Shown here piece by piece: positions 40,740 through 50,200 of a DNA stretch of 64,000 bases (position 1 is the stretch's first letter; the number at the start of each line of letters is the position of its first letter). The position numbers and the translations under genes were made by a program. Where the stretch lies: positions 1-64,000 of the forward strand of contig JAEUWD010000063.1 of NCBI GenBank assembly GCA_016786485.1. Direction: 5' to 3'. The stretch is from Bacteriovoracaceae bacterium. Its GTDB lineage: Bacteria > Bdellovibrionota > Bacteriovoracia > Bacteriovoracales > Bacteriovoracaceae. Under the pieces are notes generated by a model. It worked only from the letters and a program-made list of their open reading frames with translations, was not told where the DNA came from and made no database searches.

Positions 40740-40889
40740 GTCATCCTTGGCAAATGCGTCTTTATTTCCTATAAAGTAGTCGTAAGTAATGTATCGGTGA
40801 TTCCTCGCGTCAATTTAGTTAATTCGGTGCGTCCGAACAACCGTGCTGTTATTATTATGGCAAATTTAAAAAATTAAAAAAGAGTGGGA

Positions 40890-41162
40890 ATGCCTTTCCA
40901 GAGCGACGATCAGCGATTGCGATTTATTGAAGTTCTCAACGAAGAGTACGATTGGCCCGACTATTACCTGTTTAAATTCATTATAAAGACCGCCAACAAG
41001 AGCGAGCTCCTGAAGCTTTTAGTCGGGTATAAGATCGAGGAAAAATTGTCTCGAAATGGGAACTATACTAGTATTAGCGCTAGAGCATTAGTTCAATCAG
41101 CTGAAGAAATTTGTGACATTTATGAGAAGGTCAAAGTTTGTGAAGGGATCATTAGTTTATGA
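40890..41162 (+). CDS. DUF493/YbeD-like small protein
   Basis: A 90-residue alpha/beta protein. The pattern (YLFKFIIKTANKSELLKLL, then NGNYTSISARALVQSAEEICDIYEKVK) matches the DUF493 family, an ACT-like fold of unknown function found beside lipoate or other metabolic genes. ATG 40890 is preferred to GTG 40884 since GAG lies about five bases upstream, but either is possible. Its stop overlaps the gpsA start by four bases (ATGA). Confidence 0.8.
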   Translation: MPFQSDDQRLRFIEVLNEEYDWPDYYLFKFIIKTANKSELLKLLVGYKIEEKLSRNGNYTSISARALVQSAEEICDIYEKVKVCEGIISL

Positions 41163-42187
41163 AATATGAATCGGCTTTAGTTATTGGGGCCGGAGCGTTT
41201 GGAACGGCTATTGCCCAAGTTCTTTCAAATAATTTTAAACACATTTTTGTTAAGGTACGTTCGCAAGATATTTACGATGGTCTTTTAAAAGATAAAGAAA
41301 ACAAAGTTTATCTGCCAGGGAAAAAACTAAACGCCAATATTATTCCAGTTCTAAGCTGGAAAGAATTTGATGAGAAGGCCAAGAATCATCAAATCCAAAT
41401 TATTATTTCCGGTTTGCCAACCGCTGCCATTCGTCCTTATCTTCAAGAAAACAAAGTTCAACTTTCAAAATATTTGAAAGCAGGAATTCCCGTGGTTAAT
41501 CTTGCCAAAGGGATTGATATCGAAACTTTGGAATTACCTTCGGATTTATTCTTTTCTGTTTTTCCAGATTATAAAGAAAATTTTTTATTTCTCTCAGGCC
41601 CTTCATTCGCTAACGAAATTCTGGATGAACAAGTGACTTTAGTTTCACTCGCGGGGCTTTCAACTGAGCATCTTGAGAATGTGATGAAGATGATGCAAAC
41701 CGATTATTTTAAAGCACTTGCAACATATGATGTCATGGGTCTGCAATTAGGCGGTGCGCTCAAAAATACTTTGGCGATAGCGAGCGGTATTATCGAAGGT
41801 CTTGGATACAACCATAATACTCGGGCCGCCATGATCACTCGTGGAATCGTGGAGATGCTACGCTTTGGTGAAGCATTCAATGCGAAACCAGAAACCTTCT
41901 ATGGTCTCAGTGGCATGGGCGATTTGATTCTTACGACTTCAGGTGGCATGTCTCGAAATAAATTATTTGGTTACGAAATTGCTAAAGGTCGAAAGCCGAT
42001 GGATATTATCAATTCTCAACGTTCTGTGGTTGAAGGTTATAAAACCACCGCTGCTGCCTATCAGTTGGCAAAGAAGTTTAATATCCGTTCTAGGATGATT
42101 TGTGGCCTTTACGAAGTGCTTTATGAAGACCGCGACCCGAAAGACGTTCTGGTCGAAATCATGCGCCAGCCAAGTAAATTTGAATAA
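41159..42187 (+). CDS. gpsA: NAD(P)H-dependent glycerol-3-phosphate dehydrogenase
   Basis: Reduces dihydroxyacetone phosphate to sn-glycerol 3-phosphate for phospholipid synthesis. The Rossmann motif is VIGAGAFGTAIAQVLS at residue 8; FLSGPSFANEIL, the catalytic Lys region GLQLGGALKNTLAIASGIIEGL, and FYGLSGMGDLILTTSGGMSRN follow. The 342-residue length is normal. It starts within the DUF493 stop and converges on dsbD with no gap. Confidence 0.95.
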   Translation: MKYESALVIGAGAFGTAIAQVLSNNFKHIFVKVRSQDIYDGLLKDKENKVYLPGKKLNANIIPVLSWKEFDEKAKNHQIQIIISGLPTAAIRPYLQENKVQLSKYLKAGIPVVNLAKGIDIETLELPSDLFFSVFPDYKENFLFLSGPSFANEILDEQVTLVSLAGLSTEHLENVMKMMQTDYFKALATYDVMGLQLGGALKNTLAIASGIIEGLGYNHNTRAAMITRGIVEMLRFGEAFNAKPETFYGLSGMGDLILTTSGGMSRNKLFGYEIAKGRKPMDIINSQRSVVEGYKTTAAAYQLAKKFNIRSRMICGLYEVLYEDRDPKDVLVEIMRQPSKFE

Positions 42188-44359
42188 TTAAAGTTTTTCC
42201 TGAATTTTTGCAATCGATATAGTTTCACCTAAGAAAAAAACGTTACCATCTGCTGTTTTTAAGAAGTAAGCCGGTACACCCGCAAGCTTATGTTTATTCA
42301 AAAACTGTGTAATATTATCATCACGTTTAGTCCAATCGGCTTGCATTAAAGTGATGCTTTCTTTTTGAGCAAATTCTAAAAACGCTTGGGTATCTAAAAC
42401 TAATTTCTTATTCACTTTGCAGGTCAAGCACCACTTCGCGGTGAAATCCACAAAAACATTCCCCGGTTGAGCAAGCATGGCCTGTTCACTCCAGTTTTGC
42501 CAATGGGCCTTTTGCTCCGTCGTCTTTTTATCTGATGTATTTCCTGTTTTAAAATAAGAAGAGAAAAAGAGCGTCGTGAGAACCAGTGGAATTAAAATCA
42601 GAATGATTCTTAGAATAGAATTCTTCTTAAAATATTTTGGAAAATAAAAAGCTGAGAAAACAAAAATAAACAAAACGTTAAGTTGTAAATTGAAAAACGG
42701 GGCATCGACGAGGCTAAGTAGAACATCGTAAAGCCAAGCTACAGTGATAAGCATGGTGAGGCCTAAAAACTTTTTGAGTGTGTCCATCCAAGCCCCAGGT
42801 CTTGGCAGGAACGAAATCAATTGCGGGAATGCCCCAGTGATTAAAAATGGTAAACTCAAACCAATACCCACAAAAGTAAAAATCAGAAAAATATTCGTAC
42901 TCGTTGTGGTGAAAGCAAAACCTAAGGCCGTGCCTAAAAAAGGTGCGCTACAAGGAGTCGAAAGAACCGTCGCTAGCACGCCTGCCATAAAATCACCGAT
43001 GAAACCTTCTTGTAGCTTGAGATTTCCGAGTGAATTTCCACCAGGTGTTTTAAATTCAAAAAGTCCAAAAAGATTGAGGCTTAAAATAAAAAGAAAAAGC
43101 ACCATCACAAAAACAAAAATCGGTGATTGCAGTTGAAAGCCCCAGCCAATTTCATCACCACTTGATTTAATAAGCATCACGATAATCGCCATTAACCAAA
43201 AGGTGGCGATTGTACCAAAGGTATAACTTAAATTATGTTTTAAAACTTTTGCCCGTGGCATTTGCTGATGCTTGATCAGCCCAAAAAGTTTTAATGAAAT
43301 AACCGGAAGCACACATGGCATGAGGTTTAAAATAAAACCGCCAAGCAGTGCGAATAATAAATAAGTCCAAATCGATTTAGCATCATTATTCTCAGCATGC
43401 GAACCGGGTATAACCTCGCTCAAAGTTTTTAAGAAATTATCCAAAGTCTCTTGGCCCACAAGCGAAAAGTCAGTGAAGCTGTGTTCGATGTAATTAACAT
43501 TTTTTGAACCAGGTAGATTGATAAGGAATTTGGCCATAATCGGTTTAGTGAAAACGCCATTTGCTGGAAATGGAATTTCTGGTTCTTGCAATTGACCATC
43601 CCAATCAACGTTAATCACCCCATACAACGTTTTTTCGTCAGCATCATAAAGCACTTTTTCATGCTTGTATCCGAACGGTACCGCCGGAAAAGGGGTGAGT
43701 AAATTCATGGAAGTGTCGTACTGACTGAGCGTTACATTTTTAAGGGTGTAATGAAGTAGTAAATTATTTCCTTCTAAACTTTTCATTAAATAAAGCTCGA
43801 AGTTAGCTGGTTTTTCAATCAGCTTAGGTATTTTATTAAAGGCAGAAACTAAATCTGAAGTAGACACTTCCAATTCGGTTTTTTGTTTTACTAGTAGTTC
43901 TTTGTCTACCAACTGAACTTTGATTTCGCCTTTACCTGGAACACAGATATCTTTGCAAACTAGCCACTGACCTTGCACCGTCATATTTTTGTTTTGATAT
44001 TTAGTTCTAATATCTTCGGTAATTTCAAAAAAGAAAGTGTGTAAGTCAGCATAACCGAAAGTGAGCAAGCCGCCTTCTTCCAGATATTTATGGGGCAGTG
44101 GCCATTCTAATTCTTTGATTAGAATAGGATTTTTTTGTTCATCGAAGAAAGTGATTTTAGTTGGTAATCCTGCGTCACCTGGATTTTTCCAGTAGGTATG
44201 CCAGCCAGCTTGATTTTTAAGTGAAACGGCCACATAACTTTTGCCTTCAATATTGAGGTTTTGTATTCCCATATCGACCAGTTCATCACCCTGAGAAGCA
44301 TAGGCAAAAGCGAAAAAAGTATTTAGAATAAAGAGCAAAGAAAATAAGCGGAGTTTCAT
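42188..44359 (-). CDS. dsbD: Thiol:disulfide interchange protein DsbD
   Basis: Passes electrons from cytoplasmic thioredoxin to periplasmic partners. Order: signal peptide (LLFILNTFFAFAYA), N-terminal periplasmic DsbD-alpha-like domain (WLVCKDICVPGKG near residue 133 holds its Cys pair), eight-helix CcdA-like core with LMPCVLPVISLKLFG and STPCSAPFLGTALG, and a C-terminal thioredoxin domain with VDFTAKWCLTCKVNK. AGGTGT precedes ATG. Its start lies only 18 bases from the divergent BtuF-like gene. Confidence 0.95.
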   Translation of the reverse strand: MKLRLFSLLFILNTFFAFAYASQGDELVDMGIQNLNIEGKSYVAVSLKNQAGWHTYWKNPGDAGLPTKITFFDEQKNPILIKELEWPLPHKYLEEGGLLTFGYADLHTFFFEITEDIRTKYQNKNMTVQGQWLVCKDICVPGKGEIKVQLVDKELLVKQKTELEVSTSDLVSAFNKIPKLIEKPANFELYLMKSLEGNNLLLHYTLKNVTLSQYDTSMNLLTPFPAVPFGYKHEKVLYDADEKTLYGVINVDWDGQLQEPEIPFPANGVFTKPIMAKFLINLPGSKNVNYIEHSFTDFSLVGQETLDNFLKTLSEVIPGSHAENNDAKSIWTYLLFALLGGFILNLMPCVLPVISLKLFGLIKHQQMPRAKVLKHNLSYTFGTIATFWLMAIIVMLIKSSGDEIGWGFQLQSPIFVFVMVLFLFILSLNLFGLFEFKTPGGNSLGNLKLQEGFIGDFMAGVLATVLSTPCSAPFLGTALGFAFTTTSTNIFLIFTFVGIGLSLPFLITGAFPQLISFLPRPGAWMDTLKKFLGLTMLITVAWLYDVLLSLVDAPFFNLQLNVLFIFVFSAFYFPKYFKKNSILRIILILIPLVLTTLFFSSYFKTGNTSDKKTTEQKAHWQNWSEQAMLAQPGNVFVDFTAKWCLTCKVNKKLVLDTQAFLEFAQKESITLMQADWTKRDDNITQFLNKHKLAGVPAYFLKTADGNVFFLGETISIAKIQEKL

Positions 44360-44360
44360 A

Positions 44361-44372
44361 TTACACCTGTAA
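44361..44372. promoter_or_regulatory. Palindrome filling the dsbD / BtuF-like divergent gap
   Basis: TTACA-CC-TGTAA lies within the 18 bases separating two divergent start codons and overlaps the dsbD ribosome site. It could be a shared operator. Confidence 0.3.
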
Positions 44373-44377
44373 ATAAA

Positions 44378-45175
44378 ATGGCCAAAAGATTACCTCATAA
44401 AATTATATGCCTGACTGAGGAGTCAGTCGAGACACTTTACCTCTTGGGAATGCAGGACAAAATTAGTGGGGTTTCTATCTATGTGGAAAGACCTGAAGCG
44501 GCTAAACTAAAACCCAAAGTCACCAGTTTCGTGAAGGCCAAATATTCCGAGATTCTGGCACTGAAACCGGATCTTATTTTAGGCTATTCCGATATCCAAA
44601 AAGATATCGCTAAAGACTTAATCGAAAAAGGTTTGAATGTTTTTATCGCCAATCATAGGACAGTCGATGGTATTTTGAATTACGTTTATACTTTGGCCAA
44701 TTTGGTGGGAAATGCGTCAGCAGGAGAAGAGTTGATTCAAATCCTAGAACAAAAAATAAATGTTATCGCTAAAAAATCAGCGCAACTTAAACGTCATCCT
44801 CGGGTTTATTTTGAAGAGTGGGATGGGCCGATGATCAGTGCTATCGAATGGGTGAGTGAGCTGATTGAAATGGCGGGTGGAGTAAATATTTTTAAAGATC
44901 GCGCACAAGGTGTTTTGGCCAAAGAAAGATTTACTACCCATGAAGAAGTCATTCAGGCCAATCCAGATATTATTTTTGCTTGCTGGTGTGGAAAAAAAGT
45001 TAATCTTTCCAGTATTTCCAAGCGCGATGGATATGAGGTCATTTCCGCCGTGAAAAATCAGCAAATTTTTGAGCTTGACCCAAGTATTTTCTTACAACCG
45101 GGACCCGCACCACTTTTAGAGGGGTTAGATATTCTTTATCATTATTTTTTTAAATGGGCTGAAACCGACTATTGA
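44378..45175 (+). CDS. BtuF/FepB-like helical-backbone binding protein without signal peptide
   Basis: The 265-residue protein matches class III substrate-binding proteins for cobalamin or siderophores: IICLTEESVETLYLLGMQDKISGVS, AKYSEILALKPDLILGYSDI, VYFEEWDGPMISAIEWVSELIEMAGG and QANPDIIFACWCGKK. Unlike BtuF it starts straight into the first strand (MAKRLPHKII) with no signal peptide, so it appears cytoplasmic. No btuC, btuD or TonB-receptor gene is nearby. The start has no Shine-Dalgarno and lies 18 bases from dsbD. Either a cytosolic corrinoid-binding protein or a misannotated start; upstream sequence offers no leader. Confidence 0.75.
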   Translation: MAKRLPHKIICLTEESVETLYLLGMQDKISGVSIYVERPEAAKLKPKVTSFVKAKYSEILALKPDLILGYSDIQKDIAKDLIEKGLNVFIANHRTVDGILNYVYTLANLVGNASAGEELIQILEQKINVIAKKSAQLKRHPRVYFEEWDGPMISAIEWVSELIEMAGGVNIFKDRAQGVLAKERFTTHEEVIQANPDIIFACWCGKKVNLSSISKRDGYEVISAVKNQQIFELDPSIFLQPGPAPLLEGLDILYHYFFKWAETDY

Positions 45176-45199
45176 CACGTATAAGATCATACTTATATT
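45172..45199 (+). promoter_or_regulatory. Near-consensus promoter placing +1 on the ATG of the Hsp20-like gene
   Basis: TTGACA (45172-45177), 16 bases, TATATT (45194-45199); ATG is at 45206, seven bases on. An inverted repeat TATAAG-N6-CTTATA (45180-45197) overlaps spacer and -10 and could be an operator. No Shine-Dalgarno is present. Confidence 0.6.
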
Positions 45200-45205
45200 T
45201 AAATT

Positions 45206-45742
45206 ATGAAGTTTATAACATTATTTATTATTATTTCATCGCTTGCGCACGCAGATACGTTCGAAGAACGCATGCAATTTATGCAGGAAGAGATGGAGCG
45301 TTTTCTACAAGAGCAAGAAGATAACTTTGCACGTTTTCATAACGATCCTTTTTTCAAGGATATGGGCTGGAACGTGAACGGTAATCAATTGCAAACCAGC
45401 ATTGAGCGAACAGCAGATGAAGTAAAAGTTATTATTCCTTTAAAAAACAAGGGCGATGAATACAAAATCATTGTCCGCAATAACATGATTACTGTGCAAG
45501 GCCAAACGGTGATTGAGAAGAAAAATGAATCAGAACAAGGAACTTCTTATTCAAAATCAGTCTCACACGTCAGCCAGGTGTTTCCTGTTCCGGAAGACGC
45601 AGGCCCGGAACCTAAGGACATTAAAAAGTACGATGATCGTTATGAAGTCATTTTTCCTAAGCAAAAAACTCAGTTAAAAAAAGAAACACCTTCAGAGCGT
45701 AGACCCTTATTAAAAGGGTTTGAAAGTGATAAGACGATTTAG
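45206..45742 (+). CDS. Exported Hsp20/alpha-crystallin-like protein
   Basis: Signal peptide (FITLFIIISSLAHA), a Met/Glu/Gln-rich helical segment (residues about 20-50), and an alpha-crystallin-like beta-sandwich (residues about 65-155: LQTSIERTADEVKVIIPLKN, NNMITVQGQTVIEKKNESEQ, VSQVFPVPEDAG, YEVIFPK). Small heat-shock proteins are normally cytosolic; the leader here predicts a periplasmic holdase. The IxI-type tail is not evident. The start has no ribosome site, and a strong promoter sets +1 on the ATG, so the mRNA is likely leaderless. Confidence 0.75.
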   Translation: MKFITLFIIISSLAHADTFEERMQFMQEEMERFLQEQEDNFARFHNDPFFKDMGWNVNGNQLQTSIERTADEVKVIIPLKNKGDEYKIIVRNNMITVQGQTVIEKKNESEQGTSYSKSVSHVSQVFPVPEDAGPEPKDIKKYDDRYEVIFPKQKTQLKKETPSERRPLLKGFESDKTI

Positions 45743-45824
45743 TTGGCAAGACTTTCCTACAACAAACTAAAGATTGGATTCTGACCTCAAATACCGAAAA
45801 GCCAGGTAATCAATGGAGGTCCAT

Positions 45825-45995
45825 ATGAAGTTATTTTTCTTATTGAGCTTTTTCGTTCTGGTTTCTTGTTCTTATTTTCAGACTAAAAATACACGTGGAA
45901 CCGCTACAGCGATCGATTGTACAAAAAAGATGAATAAACAATTAGAAGAATGTTCAGGCTCGAAAGTACCTGAGTATCGTGGAAACACTCGCTAA
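45825..45995 (+). CDS. Small lipoprotein, 56 aa
   Basis: Leader LFFLLSFFVLVSCS with lipobox Cys at about residue 15, then a short polar tail with two more Cys (AIDCTKKMN and LEECSGSK) that could pair. GGAGG lies five bases before ATG 45825, which is preferred over the ATG at 45813. No family recognised. Its last four bases overlap the convergent rsgA. Confidence 0.7.
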   Translation: MKLFFLLSFFVLVSCSYFQTKNTRGTATAIDCTKKMNKQLEECSGSKVPEYRGNTR

Positions 45996-46933
45996 TATTT
46001 TTTCTGCCAACTTGGTGTAAGCTCCAACTCTTCGCGAAAGCGCTTAAGAGAGTTTAGCCGACTTAAAAGATACTGATTTTCAACATTACCTGGATCAAGT
46101 GTCGTAAAGGCACAACCTTTGCTATTACTTTCATGCAGACAATTACTAAACTGACATTGAGAAATATAGGGAAAGATATCGGGGAAATAAGAATTTAAAG
46201 ATTCAATATCCATATCTTCAATCGCCATAGATCGCACTCCAGGCGAATCAATTAATTCAAAATGATGACAATCAATAATTTCGGCCCAAGTGGTGGTGTG
46301 AGCACCTTTTCCAACTTTCGCTAAGTCATTACTTAAAAGCTCGGCTTTGCCATCAGAGAGACAGGTGATCAAACGGCTTTTACCAACACCTGATTGACCT
46401 AAGAAAAGCGCCGTTTTCCCTTTGAGATATTCTTTTAATTCATTCAAGCCGTTACCCAGAAAACGTTTTTTATAATCCGGATTTTTGGCGGAGATTTCAA
46501 AGCAAGGAGCGATTTTTTTTAAACGCTCAGTTGCAAACTGAATATCGAAATCATCTGCGGCTTCATCCATTTTATTAAAAATAACGATGGCAGGCACATT
46601 CCATTGTTGTGAACGTAATAAATAACGATCGACTAAACCTTCTTTATATTCAGGTTTTGAAGCGGCCATCACAATCAGCAGGCAATCTACGTTGGAGGCA
46701 GTTACTTTCTTTTTTCTCTCACGAACAATAAAGCGAAAGATTTCATTTTGACGTTTTTGGCACTCCATAATGGTGCAGGCATTGGCTTCGATTTTAACCT
46801 CTACGTAGTCTCCGACCACCAATCCGTCTTCTTTTAAGAGATTACCGAGGGCCGTGGCTTGGACGATTTCCCCTGTTTTGAGGATTTTGCATGAAAACTC
46901 ACGTTTTGCAGATTTGATGATTCTGGCCTTAAT
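45992..46933 (-). CDS. rsgA: Ribosome small-subunit biogenesis GTPase RsgA, apparent ATT start
   Basis: Circularly permuted GTPase that checks 30S maturation. Motifs appear in the permuted order: FNKMD (G4), EISAKN (G5), FLGQSGVGKSRL (G1), GAHTTT (G2) and DSPGV (G3), then a zinc-binding tail with Cys/His (QCQFSNCLH). A TTG at 46822 would give 276 residues but removes half of the OB-fold. Upstream in frame lie RIIKSAKREFSCKIL and TGEIVQATALGNLLKEDG, which look like the true N-terminus, with no ATG, GTG or TTG. AAAGGA is spaced six bases from an ATT at 46933; I take this as the likely start (313 residues). Confidence 0.88.
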   Translation of the reverse strand: MKARIIKSAKREFSCKILKTGEIVQATALGNLLKEDGLVVGDYVEVKIEANACTIMECQKRQNEIFRFIVRERKKKVTASNVDCLLIVMAASKPEYKEGLVDRYLLRSQQWNVPAIVIFNKMDEAADDFDIQFATERLKKIAPCFEISAKNPDYKKRFLGNGLNELKEYLKGKTALFLGQSGVGKSRLITCLSDGKAELLSNDLAKVGKGAHTTTWAEIIDCHHFELIDSPGVRSMAIEDMDIESLNSYFPDIFPYISQCQFSNCLHESNSKGCAFTTLDPGNVENQYLLSRLNSLKRFREELELTPSWQKKY

Positions 46934-46973
46934 AAATATTCCTTTTTTTCACCTATAATCTTATGGGCAGTGA

Positions 46974-47002
46974 TTGACAAGGTGTTCCTATCAAAGTAAT
47001 TT
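46974..47002 (+). promoter_or_regulatory. Probable tRNA-Arg promoter
   Basis: TTGACA (46974-46979), 17 bases, TAATTT (46997-47002); the tRNA begins 24 bases later. The -35 is perfect, the -10 weak. The rest of the 46934-47272 gap outside the tRNA holds only a short palindrome at 47165. Confidence 0.4.
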
Positions 47003-47025
47003 TTTCAACTATCTCATCATTCAGC

Positions 47026-47102
47026 GCAGCCGTAGCTCAGTTGGATAGAGCAAGCGCCTTCTAAGCGCTAGGTCACACGTTCGAATCGTGTCGGTTGCGC
47101 CA
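47026..47102 (+). tRNA. tRNA-Arg(TCT)
   Basis: A full cloverleaf of 77 bases with encoded CCA. Acceptor GCAGCCG pairs with CGGTTGC (one G-T), D stem GCTC/GAGC, anticodon stem AGCGC/GCGCT with loop CTTCTAA and anticodon TCT at 47060-47062, T arm ACACG-TTCGAAT-CGTGT, discriminator G. It reads AGA and possibly AGG codons. A T-run follows three bases after CCA. Confidence 0.96.
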
Positions 47103-47164
47103 CTTTTTAACTCTTTCAAGTAAATAATCCTTGTTTTGGGGCGAAGCCTTAAGTACCGAATATC

Positions 47165-47177
47165 TGTAAAGTTTACA
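47165..47177. promoter_or_regulatory. Palindrome upstream of the 1113-aa metalloprotease gene
   Basis: TGTAAA-G-TTTACA, about 95 bases before ATG 47273. A 13-base symmetric site of the kind bound by dimeric regulators; no link proven. Confidence 0.3.
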
Positions 47178-47272
47178 ATTCATTTCGTTAAAATCGCGCA
47201 CTGTGTTAATATGCACCTATTATTTATGACACGATGTTTATAACCCATTTTCTTCGCTTAATGTGAGGTTCT

Positions 47273-50200
47273 ATGAAAATTTTCTTAAATCTTGGTCTAG
47301 TCCTAGTCTCTGCGCTCGCATCAGATATTTGTTATTCAGCTGCGAGTTTTAAGGCCCCAAAGATGGTTGCTTCATCTTTTATCGTTAATGAAATTAAGAA
47401 CGATAAAAATGGACCGGTTGAAAAATCCATTAAGCTGGAAAAAGAAGGGGATAAGTATCTGATTTCGATCGTGAAATCTTCTTTGGAAAAAGAATTCTTA
47501 TTACAGGCCAGTTTAGTTCTTCAGCTAAAAGTACCAAGCTTTCATGGTCTTCGTAGTCGTATCGTTTATTTCAAGCAACGTAACGGTAAGGTCTATATGT
47601 TACAGGCCAACGAAGGTCAGACTTATGTCAAAGACTTTCAACAAAGCCAAGTTATCGCAGAATATCCTATTATTCGCCAAACTGATGAAGCTATCACAAT
47701 CGATTTTAGTGCTGGCACTCAGAGTCTTTATCTCTATGGAGAGATTGCAGCCGAAGGTATGGTTTATGGTCATGATGACAATATTTATAAAGTTGATACT
47801 CAGTTTAATTATATTGAAGAAGCTAATATCAATGAACATAACCAACTTTATATTCGTCAGATTAGTCAGGTTGATTTAACTGATGTCGCGATTCCGGTAG
47901 AAATGAGATATTACCTTTCGCCTTATGAAGCCAACCCTTCATATCAAAAAATTTCATTCAACCCTGATAGCTATAGCAAAGTAAAATTCTTTGAAGCTAA
48001 CGCTTTAATTAATGAAAATGGAACAACTCAAGCCAATGCTATGAGATTTGATCTTTCGAATGGAAAGAAAATCCGTTTCGCTATTTCGGCCAATACTCCA
48101 GCTGAGTATAAGCCAGGTATTAGGGCCGGTATCCTTTATTGGAACGCAGTAGCTGGTCGAGAAATTATCGAAGTGGTTGATGCTCCAGCAGGCATTACTG
48201 CTCCAGATATCAACTATAATATTATTCAATGGGTAAAAAATGATAATGCTGGCTACGCTTATGCAGATATGCAAGCTGACCCAAAAACCGGTGAAACACT
48301 TCATGCTCAAGTTTATTTAACTAGCGTTTTTGCGGTTAAATCAAAAGAGCGTGTCATGCAATTACTATCGCAAATGTATGCTGAAGAAGAGCCTGTTAAA
48401 GAAGGTAATCCCGAGGACGATGCGGAAGAAGGCGATGCTGGAAATCATCAGCTATACACAAAAGAAACATTGATTGCTGGTCAAAACATGTCAGTCAATT
48501 ACACTAACATGACAAAAATGATTGATATTGCGGATTTAATTAAAAACTCTGAAACATCAATAACTGATAATGCGTTTAATCCATTTCCAAATATTGATCC
48601 AAACAACTGGAGTTTAGGATTAAATAATTTATTTTCTAAAGAATCTCAACGCAAGATGCGTTCGTTGTTAAGCAATGCCCATAAAAAGAATCGCGTTGAT
48701 GCAAAGAGTGTTGGTTCACAGCTAGTGTTTAATCAAATGCATGATGCTCGTGTCAATTTAGTTACGGCTGAGTACTTAAATGAACTTTCAACGCTACCAG
48801 AAGCTCAGTTATTGGAAGTCTCAAATAATTATTTAACTGAAGTTGTGGCCCATGAAGTTGGTCACGTTCTAGGTTTAATGCATAACTTCGCGGGTTCGAT
48901 GGGTTCTGATTACGATATTATGAATCGTGAGAAAACGATGAAGGAATTTTTAAAGAATACCAAAGTTGATGTGAATGCGAATTATTCATCATCAGTTATG
49001 GACTACAATCAATGGATTGAATCAACTTTGATGGGTGCACAAATTAAGGAAGGAAAAGTTTTTGATTATGATAAGAAAGCCTTTGCCGTGCTTTACTCTG
49101 GCCAAGACTACAAGAAGGCCGAATTACCATATTACTGTGATGATATCGATGCAGAAAAAGGTCTCGTTGGTTGCGATCGTTTCGATTATGGTAATTCACA
49201 CGTTAAATATGTTTTCAAAGAAGAATTTGAACAGATTGCCCAACTTCCTAATAAGATTCTTAATTATTATATTGGTATAAAAACGCCAAGAAAAGGTGAC
49301 GCGCCGATTGCAGTTGAAGATGCACGTTTTCCAGTTGAGAGATATGCGATAGAACTGGCTTGGACTCGTTATTTAGCGTACCACGCGATGACAAACAATT
49401 CGAAGTTTTTAAAAATCGAAAGAAAGCATAATCGAATCGATCGCTACAACAAAAAAGAAGTGGCCAAGGAAGAGCAAGCTTTAATTGCGAATGAACTTGC
49501 TGATCTTGGAGTGGCAGCTATTTGTCCTCGAATTCAAGGTATTCTTGAGATGTTTTATGGCTTAAAAGTCTGCGATATGAAAACCGTTGTTCAGTATATG
49601 AAAGACAACACTCCAGAAGATAAAGAACTTACAGATGCAGATGCTACGGCCGAATTATCCACTTTAGGTCTAAGTTTAGTTTATGAAGTCTATGGAAAGG
49701 AACTTAAAGATAAGCTAAAACAAGCGACCCAAGAACTTTTAGGTGAAAAATCGAAGAGCTTAAAAGGTATTTCTCCTAACGGTCAAGAATATGCTTTTAG
49801 TACAAATGAAGTCGAATATTTGAAAAAGCATACGAACGAAATTTATGATGAATTATTTAAAGACTTAGTTGAAAGACAAGTCTTAGTTATGAATGGTTAT
49901 CCTATAGGTAGCTATTCAGACTTGATAAACATCATTTATCATCCACCATCAACTGGATGGGGTATTATTCGTAAAGACTTAATGAAATTATTATTTGAAG
50001 GGAAAGTAAAAACTCGTGATGGTATTGCGACTTTAGGTTTGGCACGTATTTATGAACATTATTTTGAGCAAGTCACATTAGCTAAAGATAAGAAACCTGA
50101 ACAAGTAAATCTTGAAGGGCAAGAAATCAGTAAGTATTCTTCAACCAAGTTCAATTTGCCAAAGTACTCATATACTTGGCGTGCTCGTTTGTTTGCAGCA

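Noticed and set aside
40665-40877. Plus-strand reading frame of about 70 codons upstream of the DUF493 gene
   Set aside because: It lies mostly antisense to the signal-peptide end of the 699-aa gene, has no ribosome site, and its sequence is low-quality; treated as a shadow.
44378-45175. A cobalamin uptake system
   Set aside because: Only a binding-protein-like gene is present, without permease, ATPase, outer-membrane receptor or leader peptide.
45703-45719. ACCCTT-N5-AAGGGT hairpin near the end of the Hsp20-like gene as a terminator
   Set aside because: It lies in coding sequence with only two or three T after it.
46820-46822. TTG 46822 as the rsgA start
   Set aside because: It would cut off conserved OB-fold sequence that continues in frame upstream.
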